Assembly (NCBI GenBank): GCA_904502285.1 | Contig: CAJGEC010000023.1 | Span: 1 to 26,066, forward strand | Direction of reading: 5' to 3' | From: an uncultured Alistipes sp. | GTDB taxonomy: Bacteria; Bacteroidota; Bacteroidia; Bacteroidales; Rikenellaceae | DNA: 26,066 bases | Program-made: the position numbers and the translations under genes | Notes under the pieces: generated by a model | The model's database searches: none | What the model saw: only the letters and a program-made list of their open reading frames with translations | What the model was told of the DNA's origin: nothing | Shown: one piece after another, positions 1 to 6,109 of the stretch | Position numbering within the stretch: position 1 is the first letter of the stretch | Layout of the letters: every line of letters starts with the position of its first letter

Positions 1-17
1 GCCATTTAACGATACAT

Positions 18-93
18 CGCGGGGTAGAGCAGTTGGCAGCTCGTCGGGCTCATAACCCGGAGGTCGGAGGTTCGAGTCCTCCCCCCGCTACCA
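18..93 (+). tRNA. Initiator tRNA-fMet (CAT)
   Basis: A complete cloverleaf with anticodon CAT in the loop CTCATAA. The anticodon stem carries the three consecutive G:C pairs (GGG/CCC) that mark initiator tRNAs. The acceptor stem is CGCGGGG against CCCCGCT, leaving an unpaired 1:72 position (C against U; E. coli initiator has C against A), the feature that lets formyltransferase recognise the tRNA and keeps it from elongation. The D arm is GAGC/GCTC and the T arm GGAGG/CCTCC around TTCGAGT. CCA is encoded at 91-93. A terminator follows at once. The role as start tRNA is established knowledge; the call rests on the structure seen. Confidence 0.95.
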
Positions 94-148
94 TAGAGGA
101 CAAATCATTAGATTTGCCCTCTTTTTTTATGGTAGCGGGGGGAGGACT
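75..148. repeat. 21-bp inverted repeat of the tRNA-fMet 3' end around its terminator
   Basis: Positions 75-95, the last bases of the tRNA T arm and acceptor plus two flanking bases, recur as an exact reverse complement at 128-148. The terminator hairpin lies between the arms. The right arm runs on into a small hairpin GAGGAC-TTAT-GTCCTC (142-157). A diverged copy of the block from 89 to 156 lies at 2203-2269. Confidence 0.85.
95..128 (+). terminator. Rho-independent terminator of tRNA-fMet
   Basis: AGAGGACAAAT (95-105) pairs with ATTTGCCCTCT (112-122) with one A/C mismatch, followed by a run of seven T (122-128). It starts two bases after the encoded CCA, so it ends the tRNA transcript. Confidence 0.85.
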
Positions 149-168
149 TATGTCCTCAGCCACATATA

Positions 169-278
169 CAATCCCTCCAAACCTCCCTTTGATAAGGGAG
201 GCTTGTGGCAAGACGTTGTTTTGCATTGCTTCGCAATATGAGTGGCAGCTTCAAAGTTGTGTATAAATCTGTTAGAAA
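169..278. repeat. Intergenic repeat, copy 1 (about 110 bp)
   Basis: This stretch aligns with 369-478. The shared parts in order are a CCTCCCTTT...AAGGGAGG palindrome, the core TGGCAAGAC, a small hairpin ATTGC-TTC-GCAAT, GCAGCTTCAAAGT and ATAAATC(T/G)GTTAGAAA. Over the last 73 bp the two copies agree at roughly 85% by eye. Several short overlapping reading frames exist, but none has coding character. Probably a dispersed noncoding element. Confidence 0.75.
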
Positions 279-301
279 TTTCGATATGGTGTCCTACTAC
301 A

Positions 302-332
302 ACAGGAGAAACAGCAATGTTTCTCCTGTTTT
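302..332 (+). terminator. Strong hairpin terminator between the two repeat copies
   Basis: ACAGGAGAAACA (302-313), loop GCAA, then TGTTTCTCCTGT (318-329) form a perfect 12-bp stem followed by TTTTCGTTTG. No gene precedes it closely except the tRNA unit, so it may be the relic of another tRNA-terminator unit: it is preceded by GTTAGAAATTTCGAT and followed by GCGGGGGG, a layout like that at 2178-2260. Confidence 0.65.
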
Positions 333-368
333 CGTTTGCGGGGGGTCGGCCTCGACGGCTCATACTTA

Positions 369-478
369 CATTCCCCCTAAATTCCCCTTTGTCAAAGGGG
401 GACTTATGGCAAGACTCTGTCTTGCATTGCTTCGCAATATATGTAGCAGCTTCAAAGTCGCGGATAAATCGGTTAGAA
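369..478. repeat. Intergenic repeat, copy 2 (about 110 bp)
   Basis: Direct repeat of 169-278, offset by 200 bp. The opening palindrome differs in sequence but keeps pairing: CCCCTTT-GTC-AAAGGGG here against CCTCCCTTTGATAAGGGAGG in copy 1, so structure seems conserved more than sequence. A partial third copy of the opening part is at 24686-24723. Confidence 0.75.
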
Positions 479-521
479 AAACGTTAAGCAAACATACATC
501 ACAAGGTCGTAAGACTTTGTC

Positions 522-544
522 AAAGAGCCCTCTAAAGGCTCTTT
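522..544 (+). terminator. Hairpin, possible weak terminator
   Basis: AAAGAGCC (522-529) pairs with GGCTCTTT (537-544) across a 7-nt loop. The stem ends in a short T run followed by AATAAAG. It lies in the gene-free tract between the tRNA and the sigma factor gene. Confidence 0.4.
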
Positions 545-610
545 AATAAAGCGATGTTTCGGAATTTCAATAATTTGAAATGCACGAAACTCACTATAAC
601 TCATTATTAG

Positions 611-644
611 CAATCGGTGGTTATCTCTGCCGATTGTCTTTTTT
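611..644 (+). terminator. Terminator, near-duplicate of the one at 2087-2121
   Basis: CAATCGG (611-617) pairs with CCGATTG (630-636), followed by TCTTTTTT. The loop and about 13 bp upstream (CTCATTATTAG) are nearly the same as in the terminator behind the sigma operon, so the sigma operon is bracketed by two copies of this element. Confidence 0.7.
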
Positions 645-729
645 AGTGTTTTTGTGAGTATGTTAAGTCTTTTTCGAACTTTGAGCGTTATATATTCGGA
701 AGCGCGTTTCCAACAAACGATAACAAATT

Positions 730-1242
730 ATGAAACTAACAAACGAAAACAAACAACTCACCCGCCTCGCTGAGCTAATGTCGTCCGAACGCAACGATCT
801 GTTTCGATATGCCTGCTATCGGTTGGGGTCTGCTTCAGAGGCTGAAGACGTGGTACAGGATCTATACCTGAGGCTCTCGAAACAGAGCGCACGGCTTGCC
901 GAAATTAAAGACTTGAAAGGCTATGTTTATCGCTCATTGACAAATAGTTGCACATCTATATTGCGTTCGCGCCGAAATTTTACATCGACCGACACACTTG
1001 ATACACTATCGAGCGAAGACCTTGCGCCCAAAGATTTCGAGCAGGAGTTTCTATTGATTGAACGACTAATGGCTTTGCTACCCGACGAGCAGAGCGAAGT
1101 GATCCGCTTGCGAATCTATGGCGGACGTCAATTTTCTGAGATCGCTGCGATCTGCGACATACCGCTCACAACGGCAAAGTCGCGGTTTCGCTACGGTATC
1201 GACAAACTGCGTGAAGCCCTCGCGGAGCGCGGGTTAATCTAA
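730..1242 (+). CDS. ECF-type RNA polymerase sigma factor
   Basis: A 170-residue sigma-70 family protein of the extracytoplasmic-function group, which directs RNA polymerase to a small set of promoters in response to an envelope signal. Region 2 covers about residues 15-85, with the acidic motif AEDVVQDLYLRL typical of core binding and -10 recognition. Region 4 covers about 105-165 and ends in a helix-turn-helix (FSEIAAICDIPLTTAKSRF) that reads the -35 element. There is no region 1 or 3, and the length is normal for ECF factors. The next gene, 22 bp downstream, codes for a membrane protein with a short cytoplasmic tail, the usual layout of a sigma and its regulator. Targets cannot be told from sequence; the fimbrillin locus downstream is a possible but unproven one. 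I chose the first ATG of the frame; region 2 begins soon after it. Confidence 0.9.
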   Translation: MKLTNENKQLTRLAELMSSERNDLFRYACYRLGSASEAEDVVQDLYLRLSKQSARLAEIKDLKGYVYRSLTNSCTSILRSRRNFTSTDTLDTLSSEDLAPKDFEQEFLLIERLMALLPDEQSEVIRLRIYGGRQFSEIAAICDIPLTTAKSRFRYGIDKLREALAERGLI

Positions 1243-1264
1243 CAATTAAAAACAAGTAATCACT

Positions 1265-2014
1265 ATGAAGACCAACAATTTAGATAACTATTCGGACAAT
1301 CGCGTGGTCGATATTCTCTCGCCCCGATTCGCCCCCACAACCAACCTCGAATTTAAAGTCTCTGCACCCGCACCGCGCCGCCGCTTTATTTGGCAATTTG
1401 CACGCGTTGGAGGTATTGCCGCAGTAGTTGCTATCGCCCTCTTCGTTGGTATCAAAGGCGTACAGACCAGCACCGCCCGCGAGGTGGTCGAACGAGCAAT
1501 GACTCAACTTCTCGAATCTGACAACTATCTCGTTCGATTTACCGCAAATGTTACCGAAAACAAGAGTTCACGGGAACTCTATGATATTGATTTCGATGGC
1601 ACTCCGATGCAGGGTATCGTTGAGATTCGCAAAGAGGAGTCGAATGTTATAATGGCTATCAAATGGCAGGACGAGGCTCGTACTATGGAACTCTATAATG
1701 GAGAGAGCTATCAACGCTACCAGAACGGACAATTGGTAGTCGAACGTCCCCACGGAGGAATTGACCTCTCCCCGCTTGCCTCACTCGAAAAATTGAAACC
1801 GTATGCCGCTGCAATGGGCTGGTTGCTTAAATTCCGCGAGGAGGGTGATATGGTCATAGTCAGCACCAGGGGCGACAAGGTCGAGATAGTTGCTCGTTTC
1901 TCAAAAAGCGATGGTCGCCTGCTCGGTGTCGAGTGCTCAGGACCATACAACGGTCAGCAGGTAACGGTACTCACCGTTGATCAGATTGACTTCGATGTAC
2001 CACCCACTGAGTAG
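1265..2014 (+). CDS. Membrane-anchored putative anti-sigma/regulatory partner
   Basis: A 249-residue protein with a cytoplasmic N-terminal tail of about 45 residues, one membrane helix at about 47-63 (VGGIAAVVAIALFVGIKGV) preceded by an Arg-rich stretch (APAPRRR), and an extracytoplasmic part of about 185 residues. The outer part reads as alternating beta strands (SDNYLVRFTANVTENKSSR... YNGESYQRYQNGQLV... DGRLLGVECSG), reminiscent of LolA/MucB-type beta folds; that resemblance is a weak inference. Its place just after the ECF sigma gene suggests that the tail holds the sigma factor inactive. It lacks an obvious zinc-finger HxxxCxxC motif and does not look like a FecR protein with DUF4974. Function is therefore inferred from topology and neighbourhood only. 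Confidence 0.6.
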   Translation: MKTNNLDNYSDNRVVDILSPRFAPTTNLEFKVSAPAPRRRFIWQFARVGGIAAVVAIALFVGIKGVQTSTAREVVERAMTQLLESDNYLVRFTANVTENKSSRELYDIDFDGTPMQGIVEIRKEESNVIMAIKWQDEARTMELYNGESYQRYQNGQLVVERPHGGIDLSPLASLEKLKPYAAAMGWLLKFREEGDMVIVSTRGDKVEIVARFSKSDGRLLGVECSGPYNGQQVTVLTVDQIDFDVPPTE

Positions 2015-2040
2015 GTATTAAATATCCTTTTATGACAATA

Positions 2041-2049
2041 CCCCCCCCC
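2041..2049. repeat. Homopolymer run of nine C
   Basis: A C9 run lies 27 bp after the stop codon of the sigma partner gene and before its terminator. It cannot alter a protein by slippage, but it is a mutable site. A G7 run lies at 2397-2403 and a G6 run inside the small gene at 2519-2653. Confidence 0.8.
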
Positions 2050-2086
2050 TTGGGAACTCTCCGCTTATAAACTCTAATTCATTATT

Positions 2087-2121
2087 GGCAATCGGTAGTT
2101 AGCTCTGCCGATTGCCTTTTT
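2087..2121 (+). terminator. Terminator of the sigma operon
   Basis: GGCAATCGG (2087-2095) pairs perfectly with CCGATTGCC (2108-2116), followed by TTTTT. It lies 72 bp after the partner gene and closely resembles the terminator at 611-644, including the upstream TTCATTATTGG. Confidence 0.8.
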
Positions 2122-2201
2122 CGTATCTTTATACCTAACGTCATAAATCTAATAACACGCTCGTAATTATCTATTAATCGGTTAGGAATTTCGATGGGGA
2201 C

Positions 2202-2269
2202 CTACCATAGAGGAAATCCGAGAGGGTTTCCTCTTTTTTTTATGGTAGCGAGGGGAGGACTTATGTCCT
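2202..2269 (+). repeat. Second copy of the tRNA-fMet 3'-end/terminator junction
   Basis: TACCATAGAGGA (2203-2214) matches 89-100, and the 29 bp at 2241-2269 match 128-156 with one difference. Between them AGAGGAAA (2209-2216) and TTTCCTCT (2227-2234) form a perfect stem followed by eight T, so a working terminator remains although its sequence differs from the first copy. Only the last few bases of the tRNA itself are present. The outer arms CTACCATA/TATGGTAG also pair. Confidence 0.7.
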
Positions 2270-2297
2270 TAGTTATATGTACATTTCAGCTTCGATA

Positions 2298-2329
2298 CTT
2301 GTTTGATTGGTAATATTTTACTACATTTG
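2298..2329 (+). promoter_or_regulatory. Candidate promoter of the surface-lipoprotein locus
   Basis: The -7 box TACATTTG (2322-2329) fits the Bacteroidetes consensus TAnnTTTG exactly. CTTG at 2298-2301, 20 bp upstream, is a three-of-four match to the -33 TTTG box. Transcription would start near 2336, giving a leader of about 180 nt before the first gene at 2519. Confidence 0.5.
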
Positions 2330-2442
2330 TTATATCTTTTGAATTTAAGCAAGGTTGTGTATGTGTAATATATTGAAAATCAATAATATAGCAATAGGGG
2401 GGGTATTTTGTAAAGTACGCTTACACTAATCGTATACCATAG

Positions 2443-2488
2443 AGGGAAGCATTCGATCATTAAAGGTCGAGTGTTTCCCTTTGTTTTT
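2443..2488 (+). promoter_or_regulatory. Terminator-like hairpin in the leader, possible attenuator
   Basis: AGGGAAGCATTCGA (2443-2456) pairs with TCGAGTGTTTCCCT (2467-2480) over 14 bp with two G.U pairs and a 10-nt loop, then TTGTTTTT. It lies between the candidate promoter at 2298-2329 and the gene at 2519. It could end upstream read-through or make expression conditional. The prefix CCATAGAGG is shared with the terminators at 95 and 2209. Confidence 0.55.
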
Positions 2489-2518
2489 GTGAATCCAAAC
2501 ATTAATTAATATTATAAA

Positions 2519-2653
2519 ATGGAAAAAAATATGACAGGGGGGTATGTTGCTCCAGAGATCGCAATTTTAACATTTGCCATTGAGCAGGGGTATTCTATTT
2601 CTAATAGCATTGGCAACTGGGACGACGGCGAGAATGTAGAGGACGAGGTCTAA
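2519..2653 (+). CDS. Small peptide (44 aa) ahead of the fimbrillin lipoproteins
   Basis: A 44-residue product beginning MEKNMTGGYVAPEIAILTF and ending in an acidic tail GENVEDEV. It has no signal peptide or membrane helix. From memory of the group, short genes with a Y(V/I)(A/S)PE..IL.F..EQG pattern often lie just before fimbrillin or other surface lipoprotein genes in Bacteroidales and are left as hypothetical; the match is by pattern only. It ends 30 bp before the next start codon on the same strand, so the two are probably co-transcribed. A G6 run in codons 6-8 would shift the frame if it slipped. Function unknown: a leader peptide, a small structural subunit or a regulator are all possible. 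The pattern and position make it a better gene candidate than the competing - strand frame. Confidence 0.6.
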   Translation: MEKNMTGGYVAPEIAILTFAIEQGYSISNSIGNWDDGENVEDEV

Positions 2654-2683
2654 AGGGTGTAAACAAATATAACTCAATATAAT

Positions 2684-5600
2684 ATGAAAAAGCTGTTTTG
2701 TTTTGCAACTTGTCTTGTGGCTATTGCCTTGCAAGCTTGTACGCAGGATGTGACTATTGACTATACGCCAAATGTCACTCCATTTCAGAAGGTGCAGATT
2801 GATGGCTCTATCTACCAACAGGATAACACTCGTGTTGATGATAGTGGCTTCTGCGCAGGCGATAATATTGGTCTCTATCTCGTGAACTACGAGGAGGGTC
2901 AGGCCGGTGAACTTATGGTTGAGGATAACCAGGCTGACAATGTGAAGTTTACGCTTCAGGAGGATGGTAGCTGGGTGTCGGAGTACGATATCTACTATAA
3001 GGATGACGACACAAATGTCGATTTCTATGGCTACTACCCATACGCTGATCCATTATCTATCGAGGCTTATCCTTTCGAGGTAGCCAAGGACCAGCGTACT
3101 CCTGCTGAGCACGGCCAGATGGGTGCATACGAGGCGAGTGACTTCTTGTGGGTTACGAGCAAGAATGTAGCGCCTACGGCTGCGACGATAAAATTGCACT
3201 TCCATCATAAGATGTCTTCTGCCCGTATTCGCTTCACTATGGGTGACGGCTGGAACGATGCCGAGGAGTTCGAGAGTGTTAAGAAGGAGGTCTTGGTAGC
3301 TAATACTATCCGTAAGTCTACTATCGACCTCGCTACTGGCGTTGTTACACCTACTGGCGAGAAGCCTCTTGATGGTATTATCCCCGTTGAGGATAATGGC
3401 GAGTTTAGAGCTATCGTCGTGCCACAGACTGTTGCAGCTGGCGAGGCTGTGTTGGTTATCACCATCGACGGCCATCCACGCAAGTACGTACGCGATGTAG
3501 TAACAGAATACGAGGCAGGTAAGATTACTAACTACGACCTTAAAATTCGAAAGATTGCCAATACTGGCGAGATTGAGGTTGTTTTGGAGGGTGTAACCAT
3601 CAGCGAGTGGGAGGCAGATAACGCTTCTCACCAGGACGATGCTCGTGAGTATGTTGTAGTTCACTCGCCTGAGGCTGGTCGCTTGGAGAAGACCATGGTC
3701 GATCGCCTTGAGATGGATGTAACGGCTATTAAGAACTTGAAACTTACGGGAGAGATTGGTGTAGCCGACTATGAGTTTATGCGTGATAAGATGACATCAC
3801 TTATGCGCCTTAACCTTAAGGAGGTAGAGAGTAAGATTGATGGTGTATATAAGATACCAGAATATGCATTCAATGGTAAAACAACACTTATCAAGTGTGT
3901 ACTTCCTGATAAGTTGGAGCGTATTGAGAATAGCTCATTCTCAAGAACCTCATTGACTGGTACTGTTCAGTTACCAGAGGGTTTGAAGTATGTATCTGGT
4001 TTTGACTATACAAATATTACCAATGTTCAGTTCCCTTCTACTTTGGAGGAGATAGGAAGTGGTGCGTTCATGTATTGCACGTCATTAATTAGCGAGATCT
4101 CATTGCCACACACTCTAAAACGAATAGAGTTCGCGGCTTTTCAAGAAGCTGCAATTAAGGGCAATCTTGCATTGCCAGAGGGTTTGGAGTATATCGGCTC
4201 ATGGGCATTTGACAATTGTTCCGGTCTGACTGGCTCTTTGACTATTCCAAGAGGCATTCATATTATTAACTTATATGCATTTTCTTGTTGCGGTTTCAAT
4301 GGTAATCTTACCCTTCCAATGGGTTTGACAGAGATTTGTGAAGGCGCATTTAGTGGTACAAAGTTCAAGGGCGAGTTGAATATTCCTTCAACGGTTGTTG
4401 TAATTGGTGACAATGCGTTTGCAAATACCGAATTCAACGGCACACTTGTTCTTCCAAAGGAGTTGATTTCGCTTGGTTCATCAGCGTTTAGCGATTGCTG
4501 GCGTTTAAGTGGTGTTATTGAAATCCCTGAGAACATTGTGGCTATCCCATCGCGGTTGTTCTACCATTGTAATAATATCGAGGGTATTGTACTTCACAAG
4601 GATGTCGAGGTTATCGAGTCGTATGCATTTCAAGACTGCTACTATCTATCATCTATTGTCTGCAAGGCAAAGAACCCACCAACCATCGACCAAAGTGCAT
4701 TTTATGGTGTAGCTAAGGAAAATTTTGTGGTAGAGGTCCCAGAAGAGTCTGTAAAGAAGTATCAATATGCTTCGGGTTGGGATGAGTTTCAGCGTATTGA
4801 GGCGCATCGCGAGTTTTCAATATCACGCAACCTGCTCCGTACACTTAATAACGAGCACTCAAAGACCTTTGTGATGCGTGCTCCTGCGGGCGAGGCGTGG
4901 TCGGTTGAGTCTGCGCCAGAGTGGGTTACTGTAACACCATCGAGCGGTGTGGGCAAGGTTGATGTAACTATCACAATCAATGAACTTTCCAAGGGCAATG
5001 GTAATCGTGCGGGCGAGGTTGTATTCTTGCTCGATGGCAAGGACTATCGTACTCGTATGACAGTCGAGCAGTACGACTATGAGTATGGCGACGGCGACCT
5101 TATCACACTCCAAGAGAAGGGCGTAGGCAATGGCGTAAATATCGTGATTATGGGCGACTGCTTCGATGCAAAGGATATTGCCGAGGGTAAGTATCTCAAG
5201 GCTATGCAGGATGCTTACACATACTTCTTCGATATTGAGCCTTATCTGACCTACAAGGACTACTTTAATGTCTACACCATATTCGGTATGTCAGCCGATA
5301 GCGGTATGGGTACAGTCAATACCATTCGTGAGGCACGATTCGGCTCGCAGTACACCTTAAACGAGGGCGTTTCGCCAGACTTCGAGACCGTGTTTGCAGG
5401 TGCTTGCGTTGCTCCTATCAATGACGATGTAGCAACAACTCTCGTTATCCTCGTTGAGAATAGCAACGAGTATAGTGGTTTGTGTTGTATGTGGGGTGAT
5501 GGCTCGGCTGTAGCTCTTGTGCCTATGAGCAACGACCCTGCTCCATACGACTTCCGTGGTCTGGTACACCACGAGGCTGGAGGTCACGGCTTCGGCAAAT

Positions 5601-6094
5601 TGGCAGACGAGTATATCTACCACAACGCATTTATTCAGTCGTGCAATTGCGGCTGCTGTGGTCATGTTAAGGAGATTAATGCGATGAAGTCTTACGGTTT
5701 CTATGAGAATATCTCGCTTACAGGAAGTATGCAGGAGGTGCCTTGGTCGCATATGATTTACGACCCACAGTACTCGAATGTTGTCGATGTATATGAGGGT
5801 GCATTTATGCACACTCGTGGCGTATTCCGTTCGGAGGCAACATCGTGTATGAACAACAATATTCCATACTATAATGCAATCTCGCGTGAGTCGATGGTTA
5901 AGCGCATTATGAAGTATGCGGGCGAGGAGTATTCATTCGAGGTATTCAAGGCCAAGGACTACGAGTCGTTACCATCTATCTCGACATACTCTGCACCTTG
6001 GGCAGGCGATAATGCTACGGCATCATCTCGTTTTGGTCAGCAGGAGCCAAAGTTTATGGGCGAGAAACCAGTGTTTGACAAGAGCAAATTTTAA
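2684..6094 (+). CDS. Fimbrillin-like/LRR/BACON/M64 peptidase lipoprotein
   Basis: An 1136-residue surface lipoprotein. The N-terminus is a lipoprotein signal with lipobox LQAC (Cys19). Residues about 25-310 form a fimbrillin/Mfa-like domain (GDNIGLYLVNY, VDFYGYYPYADPL, FHHKMSSARIRF). About 390-705 holds some dozen BspA-type LRR_5 repeats of 20-25 residues (LPEGLEYIGSWAFDNCSGLTG and similar). About 711-803 is a BACON domain (WSVESAPEWVTVTPSSG). About 806-1110 is a peptidase M64 (IgA-peptidase type) domain with GVNIVIMGDCFDA and the metal site HEAGGHGFGKLADEY at 963-977. The two motif histidines are five residues apart rather than four as in HExxH. The likely role is a cell-surface zinc protease carried on an adhesive, pilin-like scaffold; substrate unknown. 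The next lipoprotein gene starts 15 bp downstream. Domain names are from motif recognition; LRR count and borders are approximate. Confidence 0.85.
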   Translation: MKKLFCFATCLVAIALQACTQDVTIDYTPNVTPFQKVQIDGSIYQQDNTRVDDSGFCAGDNIGLYLVNYEEGQAGELMVEDNQADNVKFTLQEDGSWVSEYDIYYKDDDTNVDFYGYYPYADPLSIEAYPFEVAKDQRTPAEHGQMGAYEASDFLWVTSKNVAPTAATIKLHFHHKMSSARIRFTMGDGWNDAEEFESVKKEVLVANTIRKSTIDLATGVVTPTGEKPLDGIIPVEDNGEFRAIVVPQTVAAGEAVLVITIDGHPRKYVRDVVTEYEAGKITNYDLKIRKIANTGEIEVVLEGVTISEWEADNASHQDDAREYVVVHSPEAGRLEKTMVDRLEMDVTAIKNLKLTGEIGVADYEFMRDKMTSLMRLNLKEVESKIDGVYKIPEYAFNGKTTLIKCVLPDKLERIENSSFSRTSLTGTVQLPEGLKYVSGFDYTNITNVQFPSTLEEIGSGAFMYCTSLISEISLPHTLKRIEFAAFQEAAIKGNLALPEGLEYIGSWAFDNCSGLTGSLTIPRGIHIINLYAFSCCGFNGNLTLPMGLTEICEGAFSGTKFKGELNIPSTVVVIGDNAFANTEFNGTLVLPKELISLGSSAFSDCWRLSGVIEIPENIVAIPSRLFYHCNNIEGIVLHKDVEVIESYAFQDCYYLSSIVCKAKNPPTIDQSAFYGVAKENFVVEVPEESVKKYQYASGWDEFQRIEAHREFSISRNLLRTLNNEHSKTFVMRAPAGEAWSVESAPEWVTVTPSSGVGKVDVTITINELSKGNGNRAGEVVFLLDGKDYRTRMTVEQYDYEYGDGDLITLQEKGVGNGVNIVIMGDCFDAKDIAEGKYLKAMQDAYTYFFDIEPYLTYKDYFNVYTIFGMSADSGMGTVNTIREARFGSQYTLNEGVSPDFETVFAGACVAPINDDVATTLVILVENSNEYSGLCCMWGDGSAVALVPMSNDPAPYDFRGLVHHEAGGHGFGKLADEYIYHNAFIQSCNCGCCGHVKEINAMKSYGFYENISLTGSMQEVPWSHMIYDPQYSNVVDVYEGAFMHTRGVFRSEATSCMNNNIPYYNAISRESMVKRIMKYAGEEYSFEVFKAKDYESLPSISTYSAPWAGDNATASSRFGQQEPKFMGEKPVFDKSKF

Positions 6095-6109
6095 TTGTAG
6101 AGCAAAACT

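Noticed and set aside
33..266. Short reading frame across the tRNA-fMet gene
   Set aside because: It overlaps the tRNA and its terminator and runs into repeats; the translation shows no coding character.
205..546. 113-residue frame in the repeat tract
   Set aside because: It is made of the two 110-bp repeats and the intervening terminator, so its internal similarity comes from the DNA repeat.
651..698. Promoter for the ECF sigma gene (TATATTCG at 691-698)
   Set aside because: The box misses the consensus at one base and no -33 TTTG lies at the right distance; too weak to list.
1265..2014. Call as a FecR-type anti-sigma factor
   Set aside because: No FecR or DUF4974 motif can be seen; only topology and position support a regulator.
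3053..3664. 203-residue antisense frame within the large lipoprotein gene
   Set aside because: It is a shadow of a gene with clear domains on the + strand; the product resembles no known protein.
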